This document shows positions 6,944 through 13,406 of a DNA stretch of 35,716 nucleotides, in pieces. The stretch's first letter is position 1. Each line of letters begins with the position of its first letter. The stretch covers positions 1 through 35,716 of the forward strand of contig CANQXP010000016.1 in assembly GCA_947627885.1 (NCBI GenBank). Reading direction: 5' to 3'. The translations under genes and the position numbers were made by a program. The notes under the pieces are model-generated. The model was not told the origin of the DNA and ran no database searches. It worked only from the letters and a program-made list of their open reading frames with translations. Origin of the DNA: an uncultured Rikenella sp. Lineage in GTDB: Bacteria > Bacteroidota > Bacteroidia > Bacteroidales > Rikenellaceae.

Positions 6944-7312
6944 ATGAGCGACGGGTATTTCACCACGGAGCACCTCGTCCACGTCGATCTGTTGGACAAG
7001 CTGGCCCGGCCCCTTGCCAAGGGGTCTGTGTTTTCCCCTTACGTGCGCGACCTCCCCAAGCCGGGCGAGGTGTACGCCCTCAACGCGGGAGGGTTCAACA
7101 TCACCACGGCGGGCAGGCTCCATCTTGCCCGCGTCGCCACCACGGGTGACCGGCAGGGCTATATCAATGTTGAAATGGACGGTCGCTCCCACGGCCTGGC
7201 CTGCCGCTACTCGCACGTGTGCGGGTACCGTAAGGACGAGGTGTTGATAGACTGGCACGCGCAGGACAAGGACGAGGGCGATGCGTTCGATGCGTGGATT
7301 GTTTACTTTTAG
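6944..7312 (+). CDS. Hypothetical early protein (full-length copy of duplication)
   Basis: 122 residues. Residues 1-77 match the preceding gene (SPYVR, PKPGEVYALNAGGFNITTAGR, RVATTGDRQGY). The rest includes CRYSHVCGYRKDEVLIDWH and ends DAWIVYF. The N-terminal half looks like a small beta-domain of unknown function. The ribosome binding site is AAGCGAGGAA. It ends directly before promoter P4, so it closes the operon begun at 3828. Confidence 0.72.
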   Translation: MSDGYFTTEHLVHVDLLDKLARPLAKGSVFSPYVRDLPKPGEVYALNAGGFNITTAGRLHLARVATTGDRQGYINVEMDGRSHGLACRYSHVCGYRKDEVLIDWHAQDKDEGDAFDAWIVYF

Positions 7313-7314
7313 GC

Positions 7315-7343
7315 TTGCATTCCCCCGCACGGCGTGCTAATAT
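7315..7343 (+). promoter_or_regulatory. Early promoter P4 (TTGCAT - 17 bp - TAATAT)
   Basis: TTGCAT at 7315-7320 and TAATAT at 7338-7343 are exactly 17 bp apart. An ACGTGTCGAA-type initial region is followed by GAAAGGAG and the ATG at 7370. It begins only three bases after a stop codon. It belongs to the same TGCA promoter group as those at 298, 1311 and 3760. Confidence 0.75.
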
Positions 7344-7369
7344 TTACGTGTCGAATGAAAGGAGTTGCC

Positions 7370-7855
7370 ATGACGAAGGCCCTCGCCCCGTTGGGGCAGG
7401 TAGACATGTTCGCAGGCACCGTCGATATCCTCATGGAGCGCGACGTCGATGGCGGTAAGGTTCTTCTCGCGTGCGACAAGTTCGGAGGCCTGACGTTCCT
7501 CTTGTGGGACGGAGAGAACATCACCCACGCAGCCGACGCCGACACCTCGTTTCCCCTAGAGGACATAGCAGGCGAGCTATGGGACCCCGTAAGCCCACGT
7601 GTCATCGACCCGGAGGCCCTGCACGACGCCGTTGAGGCGCTCCTCTACTCCGATACCGAAGCCAAGATCAACGCCTCCCTTTCCCTGGTGGACGAGGCGA
7701 GCGGCGGGTGCTTCCCCATAGCGGTGGATATAGAGGACGGGGTTGCGACCCTCTCCTTGGACGGCAACACCAAACAGGTAAAGGCCCGCACGGCGCGGGA
7801 GGTTGCGGCGATATTGGCTGCGTTCGCGATGGAGGAGTTCAAGACATGGCTGTAA
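7370..7855 (+). CDS. Hypothetical early protein
   Basis: 161 residues, acidic, unrecognised. It starts MTKALAPLGQVDMFAGTVDI after GAAAGGAG. The pattern of short hydrophobic strands and Gly/Asp turns (GKVLLACDKFGGLTFLLWDGE) suggests a beta-rich fold for residues 1-65 and a helical end (AAILAAFAMEEFKTWL). First gene of the unit driven by the promoter at 7315; it overlaps the next gene by 10 bp. Confidence 0.72.
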   Translation: MTKALAPLGQVDMFAGTVDILMERDVDGGKVLLACDKFGGLTFLLWDGENITHAADADTSFPLEDIAGELWDPVSPRVIDPEALHDAVEALLYSDTEAKINASLSLVDEASGGCFPIAVDIEDGVATLSLDGNTKQVKARTAREVAAILAAFAMEEFKTWL

Positions 7856-8547
7856 AGAAGCGCAGGGTGGGCAGTCGGGTCTATGACCCGGACACGGCGA
7901 CGTTGTTGGGCGAGTGGGACAACGGCGCGCCGGGCAGGGACGAACGCATCGTCGAACAGTTGTACAAGAAGTACGGCGAGAACGGCGAGTTTTTCATCGT
8001 CGGAAGTGGCGGCTGCAACACGCACTACGGAAAACAGCGTGGTACGGGTTGGGAGTCCGGCACCCTCATATGGCCCCTCACCATGGAGGCGGGGCTCACG
8101 GCGGCGTACTGTCTCGGTTTCCCCAACTTCAACGGGTTCTATTGGCGCGACTCCCCCGCCAACCCCTTGGACGTGGCGTGGTTGCAGCTGACCGGGGACT
8201 TAGACTCCTGGTACGAGGGTTGGGCCATCCACATGGACTTCTGTCGCGGCGGCGAGGAATGGTCTGCCGACAGGGGAGAGGGCGCACCCTACTTCCCCAA
8301 GGCCGACGACATACGTCAGGCGGGCGTGGTGGCCGCCAAGGACCCGCGCGGCCGCTGTCGGTTCGAGTGCGTGTGGCGCACGGAGACTGGCTACGAGCTT
8401 GAGCTTCGGTACGCGCGCACGGCGTCCCAAGCTCCCCGTATGGTGGGGCGCTACCCCTTGGACGGCACCCACTACCGCAACTGGTGCGATTTTTGGGAGA
8501 ACGCGGCAGAGCGCACAAGCGACAAGGAGAGGCGGTGTCTGGGTTGA
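7846..8547 (+). CDS. Hypothetical early protein, Trp-rich
   Basis: 233 residues, unrecognised. Starts MAVKKRRVGSRVYDPDTATL with GGAGG ten bases upstream inside the previous gene. The opening resembles phage proteins whose N-terminus reads R-V-YD--TA-L-G-WDNG. Residues 30-160 are rich in Trp, Gly and aromatics (GFYWRDSPANPLDVAWLQL, WYEGWAIHMDFC). Residues 180-215 again contain aromatic strands. No catalytic signature was recognised. The next gene overlaps its end. Confidence 0.7.
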   Translation: MAVKKRRVGSRVYDPDTATLLGEWDNGAPGRDERIVEQLYKKYGENGEFFIVGSGGCNTHYGKQRGTGWESGTLIWPLTMEAGLTAAYCLGFPNFNGFYWRDSPANPLDVAWLQLTGDLDSWYEGWAIHMDFCRGGEEWSADRGEGAPYFPKADDIRQAGVVAAKDPRGRCRFECVWRTETGYELELRYARTASQAPRMVGRYPLDGTHYRNWCDFWENAAERTSDKERRCLG

Positions 8548-8819
8548 GGCCGCAGTGCATACCCGTCAACATCAAGCGCATCCTGCGCTGCCTGAACGAC
8601 GCGAGCGAGCCCTACGGGGCGTGGTACGAGGCCAGGTACATGCGGAAGGAGGACCGCTACCTCCTAGCCTCCCACGGCCCCCTCGGAGACTGCTGGACGT
8701 GGTTCCCCACCCTGGGGGCTTTGGGCAGTGAGATGGTGCGTCTTGCGCGCAAGCTAGGCGTGGACCCCATCGCAAAGGGTTCCCCCGACGTCATCGGCCT
8801 AGTCAAGAGAGGGAGGTAA
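8535..8819 (+). CDS. Hypothetical early protein, GTG start
   Basis: 94 residues from a GTG at 8535, chosen because AAGGAG lies 5-6 bases upstream and the remaining frame is unbroken. The translation begins (M)SGLRPQCIPVNIKRILRC and ends GLVKRGR. Basic and Trp/Leu-containing (GDCWTWFPTLGALGSEMVRL). It overlaps the previous gene by 13 bp. Not recognised. Confidence 0.65.
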   Translation: MSGLRPQCIPVNIKRILRCLNDASEPYGAWYEARYMRKEDRYLLASHGPLGDCWTWFPTLGALGSEMVRLARKLGVDPIAKGSPDVIGLVKRGR

Positions 8820-8823
8820 CGCC

Positions 8824-9114
8824 ATGGCGTACTCGAACAAGTTCGTGGAGGGCCTGCACCTCGACAAGTACGGCGGCACCCGGTTCACGGTCGAAAAGGT
8901 CACGGGCAAGACCATCGTGGTGGGCGTGGACGACGCGCGCGGCCACACCACGGAGCGCCTGCAGAAGTACGAGTTGCAGGGCGACTGGGGGCTTCTCCCC
9001 AAGGAGCAGGGAGGAGGCGCGGGCCTCATCAACCGCGACGCCCATGAGCGGGCGGCCTTCCGCGAGGGCCGCTACGCGGGCCACGTCCTCGACGCGCGCG
9101 ACTTCGTGCGATGA
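8824..9114 (+). CDS. Hypothetical early protein
   Basis: 96 residues, MAYSNKFVEGLHLDKYGGTR onward. It has a short beta-rich start with RFTVEKVTGKTIVVGVDDARG, then a charged tail. GGGAGG precedes the start by 7 bases. The stop overlaps the next small gene as ATGA at 9111. Unrecognised. Confidence 0.68.
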   Translation: MAYSNKFVEGLHLDKYGGTRFTVEKVTGKTIVVGVDDARGHTTERLQKYELQGDWGLLPKEQGGGAGLINRDAHERAAFREGRYAGHVLDARDFVR

Positions 9115-9221
9115 CGTTCCTGGAGCTGGTGGGCGCCACGCCCTGGGAGGTGTGGCTGTCCCTGGGAACCCTGGCCGTTCTCTTTATCATGTGGGCGGCG
9201 TTTCAGATGTGGAGGATGTGA
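9111..9221 (+). CDS. Tiny membrane protein (36 residues)
   Basis: 36 residues, MTFLELVGATPWEVWLSLGT and on to a hydrophobic segment LGTLAVLFIMWAAF, ending QMWRM: one predicted membrane helix. Coupled to the previous gene by ATGA and to the methyltransferase by TGATG (stop 9219-9221, next ATG at 9221). Its last 12 codons lie inside the first 42-bp repeat and are repeated, without their front part, at 9937. First of four tiny membrane proteins in this stretch; function unknown. Confidence 0.6.
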   Translation: MTFLELVGATPWEVWLSLGTLAVLFIMWAAFQMWRM

Positions 9222-9227
9222 TGATAG
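9186..9227 (+). repeat. 42-bp direct repeat, left copy flanking the methyltransferase
   Basis: Identical base for base to 9937-9978, offset 751 bp. The flanking bases differ on both sides. It carries the end of the 36-residue gene, a GGAGG ribosome binding site and an ATG, so it supplies the translation start of whatever lies behind it. Confidence 0.92.
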
Positions 9228-9910
9228 TGCTTGTAGCTTGTGAGGAAAGTCAACGAGTATGCACGGCGTTTAGAGAACGCGGGCACGAGGCATACAGTTG
9301 CGACATACAGGAATGTGGTGGCGGACACCCCGAATGGCACATAAAAGGCGACTGTCTTCCGATTATTAATGGCAACTGCAAGTTTATCACGCAAGACGGA
9401 CAAGCGCATAAGATTGACGTGAAGTGGGATTTGTTGATTGCTCACCCGCCTTGCACTTATTTGACCGTGACCGGGAACCGGTGGTTTTCCGTTGAGAAGT
9501 ACGGCGAGAAAGCAATGGAGCGTGCGAGGAAAAGAGAAGAAGCGATTGACTTTTTCATGCGTTTTGCGAATTGCAACTGCGATAAAATAGCGATTGAAAA
9601 CCCGGTCGGAATTATATCAACGGCATGGAGAAAGCCGGACCAAATTATACAACCGTATATGTTTGGAGAGCCGTATGAAAAGAAAACTTGCTTGTGGTTA
9701 AAAGGCTTGCCGACATTGAAGCCTACAAACATTGTGGAGCCGGAGTCGAGAGTAAAATATCCGTCAGGGAAGTCAATGCCGAAGTGGTATTCCGATTGTT
9801 GGCACTTGTCACCGGAAGAACGGGCAAGAGAAAGAAGCAAAACATTTATGGGTATTGCAACTGCAATGGCAGAGCAATGGGGAAGCGATGAGAGCGACAC
9901 AGACGATTGA
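9221..9910 (+). CDS. Phage cytosine-C5 DNA methyltransferase
   Basis: 229 residues. Residues 1-30 (MIVLVACEESQRVCTAFRER, GHEAYSCDI) match the start of a common phage cytosine methyltransferase family and hold the S-adenosylmethionine site. HPPCTYLT near residues 75-82 carries the catalytic Pro-Cys, and IENPVGII near residue 125 is the ENV-like motif. It would methylate cytosine at C5 in the phage DNA, probably against host restriction. Shorter than bacterial C5 enzymes, as usual for this phage family. The start at 9221 has GGAGG five bases upstream; a longer frame from 9044 is a shadow. Visibly more AT-rich than its neighbours and bounded by 42-bp direct repeats, so recently acquired. Confidence 0.85.
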   Translation: MIVLVACEESQRVCTAFRERGHEAYSCDIQECGGGHPEWHIKGDCLPIINGNCKFITQDGQAHKIDVKWDLLIAHPPCTYLTVTGNRWFSVEKYGEKAMERARKREEAIDFFMRFANCNCDKIAIENPVGIISTAWRKPDQIIQPYMFGEPYEKKTCLWLKGLPTLKPTNIVEPESRVKYPSGKSMPKWYSDCWHLSPEERARERSKTFMGIATAMAEQWGSDESDTDD

Positions 9911-9936
9911 TTGGCAACCGTTCAGCGCAAAGCATA

Positions 9937-9978
9937 ATCATGTGGGCGGCGTTTCAGATGTGGAGGATGTGATGATAG
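9937..9978 (+). repeat. 42-bp direct repeat, right copy flanking the methyltransferase
   Basis: Identical to 9186-9227. Here the repeat gives the next small gene its ribosome binding site and ATG (9972). The piece of the upstream gene it contains is an orphan tail without a start. Deleting one repeat plus the methyltransferase would restore a direct TGATG coupling of the two tiny membrane genes. Confidence 0.92.
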
Positions 9979-10058
9979 GCGACGCCATAGCGCTCGGGCT
10001 GTTTGTCGCGACGGTTGGGATGGTCGCGTTCGCGATTTATCTGGTAATAACGGTTTGA
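9972..10058 (+). CDS. Tiny membrane protein (28 residues)
   Basis: 28 residues, MIGDAIALGLFVATVGMVAF followed by AIYLVITV: almost entirely one membrane helix. The GGAGG ribosome binding site comes from the 42-bp repeat. Before the methyltransferase arrived it was probably coupled directly to the 36-residue gene at 9111. Function unknown; such proteins can be membrane toxins, exclusion factors or holin helpers. Confidence 0.55.
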   Translation: MIGDAIALGLFVATVGMVAFAIYLVITV

Positions 10059-10069
10059 GGGGGCTAGCC

Positions 10070-10201
10070 GTGGACACGCTGGTCGAGAGGTGCCTGGACG
10101 CAATCGCCGACAACATCGTCGCGTTCGTCAAGCTGGGTCCCGTTATCGCGATGCTTGCGCTTCTCCCCGTCCTGTTCTGGTTCTTTACGAGAGGTGAATG
10201 A
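10070..10201 (+). CDS. Tiny membrane protein (43 residues, GTG start)
   Basis: 43 residues from GTG at 10070: an amphipathic N-terminal part (MDTLVERCLDAIADNIVAFV), then a hydrophobic helix GPVIAMLALLPVLFWFF and a charged RGE tail. GAGGGGG lies 8-10 bases upstream. Too short for most gene callers but in series with the other tiny membrane genes. Function unknown. Confidence 0.5.
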   Translation: MDTLVERCLDAIADNIVAFVKLGPVIAMLALLPVLFWFFTRGE

Positions 10202-10202
10202 C

Positions 10203-10322
10203 ATGTTGACCGTTGCGATAGCGTCCGTGTGCGCACTCGGGTGGTGCGCCTTGCGCACTCCCCGCTGCACGCCCATACTGGCACCGGTGGCCCTCGCGGC
10301 CCTGATGCTGGCGATGTGTTAG
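10203..10322 (+). CDS. Tiny hydrophobic protein (39 residues)
   Basis: 39 residues, MLTVAIASVCALGWCALRTP then a second hydrophobic stretch ILAPVALAALMLAMC: two short membrane segments joined by a Pro/Arg/Cys turn. GAGAGGTG precedes the ATG inside the previous gene and the genes are one base apart. Function unknown. Confidence 0.45.
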   Translation: MLTVAIASVCALGWCALRTPRCTPILAPVALAALMLAMC

Positions 10323-10330
10323 GGGGAGTT

Positions 10331-10543
10331 ATGGAGGTTGACGGTCTTGAGGTCTACACCACCTGCGGCAGCTGCCGCTGGTGGTTCCTTGCCGGAGGAG
10401 ACGGTGGCGACCGTCCGTTCGGGTTCTGTCATATCGACCCGCCGCAACTGGTGTGGTGCGAGGGCGACAAGCGCCCCCGCACGTTCTGGCCCTCGACCCT
10501 GGCCGACACCCCGGCGTGTTCCTGTTGGGAGGAGAATCAATAA
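10331..10543 (+). CDS. Small Cys-rich protein, zinc-ribbon-like
   Basis: 70 residues with six Cys: CGSC near residues 12-15, C33, C43, and a C-terminal CSC. CxxC followed by a spaced pair suggests a metal-binding knuckle, and Trp residues are frequent. AGGGGGAG lies just before the ATG. The last base of the stop codon is the first base of the next ATG (TAATG), so the two are coupled. Not recognised. Confidence 0.62.
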   Translation: MEVDGLEVYTTCGSCRWWFLAGGDGGDRPFGFCHIDPPQLVWCEGDKRPRTFWPSTLADTPACSCWEENQ

Positions 10544-10884
10544 TGGAAGCGGAAGTGCTTGCAGTCGGCGGCGTCTGGCGCGGCGACTCCTCTGACCGCT
10601 ACCTCGGCAGCTGGGTGGCCGCGGAGGACGGCACGTTCGTCCTCCCCATGGTGCCGGGCCTCACGACATACGACGCCGTGGTGCCGGTCCTGGACGCGGG
10701 CTATATGAGCCCCGCCGACTGGGTGCGCCTGCACGGGGCGGGCGACGACATAGAGGCCCGCGCCCGCGCGATGCAGGCGTTCAGGACGCCCACACGCTCA
10801 GACGCGGACCCCGGAGGCTACCGCGAACAGGTGTTCCGTGTGCTGGTCGGCCCCAAGGGGGCCTACCGGCCGAAAAGGGACTAG
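10543..10884 (+). CDS. Hypothetical protein, last gene of the left block
   Basis: 113 residues starting MEAEVLAVGGVWRGDSSDRY, with GGGAGGAG upstream. Acidic N-terminal half, basic end (GPKGAYRPKRD). Its TAG stop and the TAG stop of the opposite-strand gene overlap in the tetramer CTAG (10881-10884). The early and late operons therefore meet head-on with no gap and no visible terminator. Unrecognised. Confidence 0.65.
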   Translation: MEAEVLAVGGVWRGDSSDRYLGSWVAAEDGTFVLPMVPGLTTYDAVVPVLDAGYMSPADWVRLHGAGDDIEARARAMQAFRTPTRSDADPGGYREQVFRVLVGPKGAYRPKRD

Positions 10885-11156
10885 CGCGAAGCCGTTATCG
10901 TGTGATAAGATGTGTCCGAGGGGGTCGTGGACGCTTGGGCGGGCGTCCCGGCCCCCATGTCGTTTGCGGCCCGCGCCCGCACGTAGGCGGGAAGGGACGG
11001 GTCGCTAGCGGGCACCTGGTGGGCGGTCGCCGGGTCGCCCGCATACGTCACCCATAAGTTCCCCTCGGCGGCGTCCCGGTAGTCCACGTCGGCCACCGGG
11101 CGCGGGACGGCGGCCGCGATGCGCACGGGTTCGTCGTAAACGTTCTGGTACGGCAT
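10881..11156 (-). CDS. Small protein at the end of the late operon
   Basis: 91 residues, MPYQNVYDEPVRIAAAVPRP onward; Ala-, Pro- and Thr-rich, apparently little folded toward the C-terminus. The start is supported by GAAAGGGGAAACC. It follows the last fibre gene with 12 bp between them, so it could be a fibre-associated or assembly protein (inference). No family recognised. Confidence 0.6.
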   Translation of the reverse strand: MPYQNVYDEPVRIAAAVPRPVADVDYRDAAEGNLWVTYAGDPATAHQVPASDPSLPAYVRARAANDMGAGTPAQASTTPSDTSYHTITASR

Positions 11157-11168
11157 GGTTTCCCCTTT

Positions 11169-12278
11169 CTACAGAAGTATCGCCGCGCAGCCGATCTCCA
11201 GGTTGAAGTCCAGACCGGCCTCCTGTGCCAAGACTTTCGGGCGCTCATAGCACACCTGAACGGACCCTTCGTTTCCGAACGTCAGGCTGGATTGCCCGTT
11301 CATGCGTATACCAGCCGTATGGACGCTCAAGAATATGTTCCAGTGGCTGTCCTGGTACACCACTCCGAGGTTGAAGCGGTATACGGGACGGTCCCAGCTG
11401 GTGTAGGCGATTCCTTTATCGTGCAGGTCACCCGACACCGAGCCGCCGGGATAAATTTGGACGTACTTGTTGTCGGCAGTTCGCGAGAACCGGAGGGTCG
11501 GGTCGTAGGTCGTGCCGCCGTTGTAGAGGCGGACGCCGTCTACAAGTTCGACACCGGCTGTCTGTGTGAGGTACTTCGAGTATTCCGACTCGTTCTTGAG
11601 CACGAGGTTCCACCCCATGAGGTTCGCCTGGGTGCCTACGACGTGCTGGCCGAAGGTCGCGTTGATGGCGAGCAGGCTGCCGGGAGAGGGGTAGAGGTTG
11701 CGCACGTAGCCGATCTCTCCGGTGCCGTCTCCAAGAGACTTGACGGTAAAGTTGTCGAACATGTCCCGCGAATCGTAAAGGTCTTTGAACTGCGTCACTT
11801 TCTCGATGTCGTCTGGCATGAGCAAAAACGACGATTGCTCGACCAGCTTGAAGTTCCCCGAGTCCCCCGAACCCGCTCCTCCGCCGCCACCGACCTGCTC
11901 TTCAAGCTCTTCAAGCTGGCCTGCAAGGTCAGTCAGCTGCGACGACAGGGAGTCCACGCGCGAGCGCAGGCTGCCGATGCTGCCGGAGTTGCCCGCCACG
12001 TCGCCCTCGATCTCCCCGCATCGGGCGTCGAGCGCCTCCAGTGCCTTCTCGGCCTCTTTGAGGCTCTCCTGCACCTTCTGCATGTCGGAGAGCATCTGCT
12101 GGATGCCCTCCACGTCGATCTCGTTTGCGCGCTTGAGCGCGGCGGCCGCCTGGTTCTCCACGTTCAGGAGGAGGCGGTCGATCTTCCTCATGGCGGCGTT
12201 GTACTGGTCGCGCAGGTTGGGCTTGTCGTCGCAGGTGTAGAGGTCGAGCGTGTAGTTGTTGGTGTACTCGCTTGCCAC
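11169..12278 (-). CDS. Tail fibre / appendage protein with coiled coil
   Basis: 369 residues from a GTG start with AAAGGGAC upstream. Residues 10-38 form an anchor (DLYTCDDKPNLRDQYNAAMR, KIDRLLL) shared with the two other fibres at 12291 and 13407. Residues 40-130 are heptad-patterned coiled coil (many L, E, K, Q; LSSQLTDLAGQLEELEEQVG), then a Gly-rich hinge (GGGGGAGSGDSG). A C-terminal beta-rich domain of about 230 residues probably binds the host surface. The common anchor suggests attachment to the same adaptor. Confidence 0.72.
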   Translation of the reverse strand: MASEYTNNYTLDLYTCDDKPNLRDQYNAAMRKIDRLLLNVENQAAAALKRANEIDVEGIQQMLSDMQKVQESLKEAEKALEALDARCGEIEGDVAGNSGSIGSLRSRVDSLSSQLTDLAGQLEELEEQVGGGGGAGSGDSGNFKLVEQSSFLLMPDDIEKVTQFKDLYDSRDMFDNFTVKSLGDGTGEIGYVRNLYPSPGSLLAINATFGQHVVGTQANLMGWNLVLKNESEYSKYLTQTAGVELVDGVRLYNGGTTYDPTLRFSRTADNKYVQIYPGGSVSGDLHDKGIAYTSWDRPVYRFNLGVVYQDSHWNIFLSVHTAGIRMNGQSSLTFGNEGSVQVCYERPKVLAQEAGLDFNLEIGCAAILL

Positions 12279-12290
12279 GGTTGTCCCTTT

Positions 12291-13397
12291 CTACATGATG
12301 GCCATGATGGCGTTGAGGTCGATGGTGATCTTGGTCCCGACTTCGCCCTTCGCCCATATCGCCCAGCCGTCCGAGGTGCGCGGGCCGAGCTTGAAGCGCC
12401 ACGTGGCGGGCGACTGCGTGATACCGGCGTCGAAGATGGACCCTATGCCGCCCATCCACGGCGAGGAGCCGTTCTGGTCGGTGAAAAGGCCGCTCGTCGC
12501 GGTGAGGCGGCACGCCGAGAACATGCCGGGGAATATGGTGCCGGGGTAATCTTCGAGCGACTTGAAACCGGTGAGGGCGATGTACGAGGACTCCGAGGCG
12601 CTCCCCCGCTCGATGTCGAACCACAGCTCGGTCAGCCGCACCGCGTAGGTCGTGTTGAGCGTCAGCTCGATGCCGAACGCGGCGGAGGACAGCACGGGGG
12701 TGTTCTTCCGGTTGCGTATGCCGTAGACGGCCCCGTCCGAGTTGATGCGGTCGGTGAGCTTGACCGTGAACGGGTTGTCGCTCGTGCCGCCCTCGACGGT
12801 CCAGTGCCCGCCCGTGAACGAGAGGTCGCTCACCTTGGCCTGGCCGGTGAAGGTCGCGCCGTTCGGCAGCCATCGGCTGGTCAGCGTTTCGAGCGAGGTG
12901 AGCCTGCTCTTGATCGCAGAGTCGTCGTAGGAGCCGCCACCGGTGCCCGTCCCTTGCGAGGACTCAAGCCGAGACACGCGGGTTTCGAGGGAGGAGACGC
13001 GGTTGCGAAGCTCCGTGTCGTTGTACCCGGTCCCGCCGCTGCCGCCGGTGCCGCCCGCCTCAAGCGCGCCAACCCGACCCGTGAGGGACGCAAGTCCGCT
13101 CTCAAGCGTCGCGAGGCGCGCGTTCACGGTGGTGAGGTCGCAGGTGCAGCCGTCGCCGCTCGGCTGGCCGGACCCCCCTTGCCCGGCCAGCGCGAGGGCC
13201 TTCGATGCGTCGGCGGCCGCCTGGGCCGCCAGGGCCGCGGCCCCGGCGGAGTCCGTGAGCGCCTGGCCGAGTTTATCGTCTATGAGGCCCATGGCCTCGT
13301 TGTACTGGTCGCGCAGGTCGAACGAGCCGGGGCAGCCGCTGTAGAGCGGCAGGCCCTCGCCGTCGGTGCGCTCCTTGCCGAGGATGTAGCGTTCCAC
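12291..13397 (-). CDS. Tail fibre / appendage protein with short coiled coils
   Basis: 368 residues from a GTG start; AAGGAGG is ideally placed and overlaps the stop codon of the large fibre (TAAGGAGGACCCGTG). The anchor LPLYSGCPGSFDLRDQYNEA, then MGLIDDKL, is shared with the neighbours. It is followed by an Ala-rich helix, two heptad stretches (VNARLATLESGLASLTGRVG; LRNRVSSLETRVSRLESSQG) separated by Gly/Ser hinges, and a 190-residue beta-rich C-terminal domain. Fibrous, trimeric architecture is likely; receptor specificity is unknown. Confidence 0.72.
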   Translation of the reverse strand: MERYILGKERTDGEGLPLYSGCPGSFDLRDQYNEAMGLIDDKLGQALTDSAGAAALAAQAAADASKALALAGQGGSGQPSGDGCTCDLTTVNARLATLESGLASLTGRVGALEAGGTGGSGGTGYNDTELRNRVSSLETRVSRLESSQGTGTGGGSYDDSAIKSRLTSLETLTSRWLPNGATFTGQAKVSDLSFTGGHWTVEGGTSDNPFTVKLTDRINSDGAVYGIRNRKNTPVLSSAAFGIELTLNTTYAVRLTELWFDIERGSASESSYIALTGFKSLEDYPGTIFPGMFSACRLTATSGLFTDQNGSSPWMGGIGSIFDAGITQSPATWRFKLGPRTSDGWAIWAKGEVGTKITIDLNAIMAIM

Positions 13398-13406
13398 GGG
13401 TCCTCC

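Larger units (their letters stand above)
6597..7312 (+). repeat. Tandem gene duplication with a 38-bp difference
   Basis: The segment from about 6603 (ATATGGTGCGTGTTCTTTGA, ribosome binding site, ATGAGCGACGG) is repeated from about 6908 to 7250, offset by 306 bp. Identity is high through the coding part. The first copy lacks 38 bp present in the second (after GTTGAA at 6863 versus 7169), after which the offset is 344 bp. The missing bases shift the first copy out of frame. Confidence 0.8.

Noticed and set aside
9044-9220. N-terminal extension of the methyltransferase frame
   Set aside because: It covers the ends of two other genes, and the ATG at 9221 has its own ribosome binding site and matches the usual family start.
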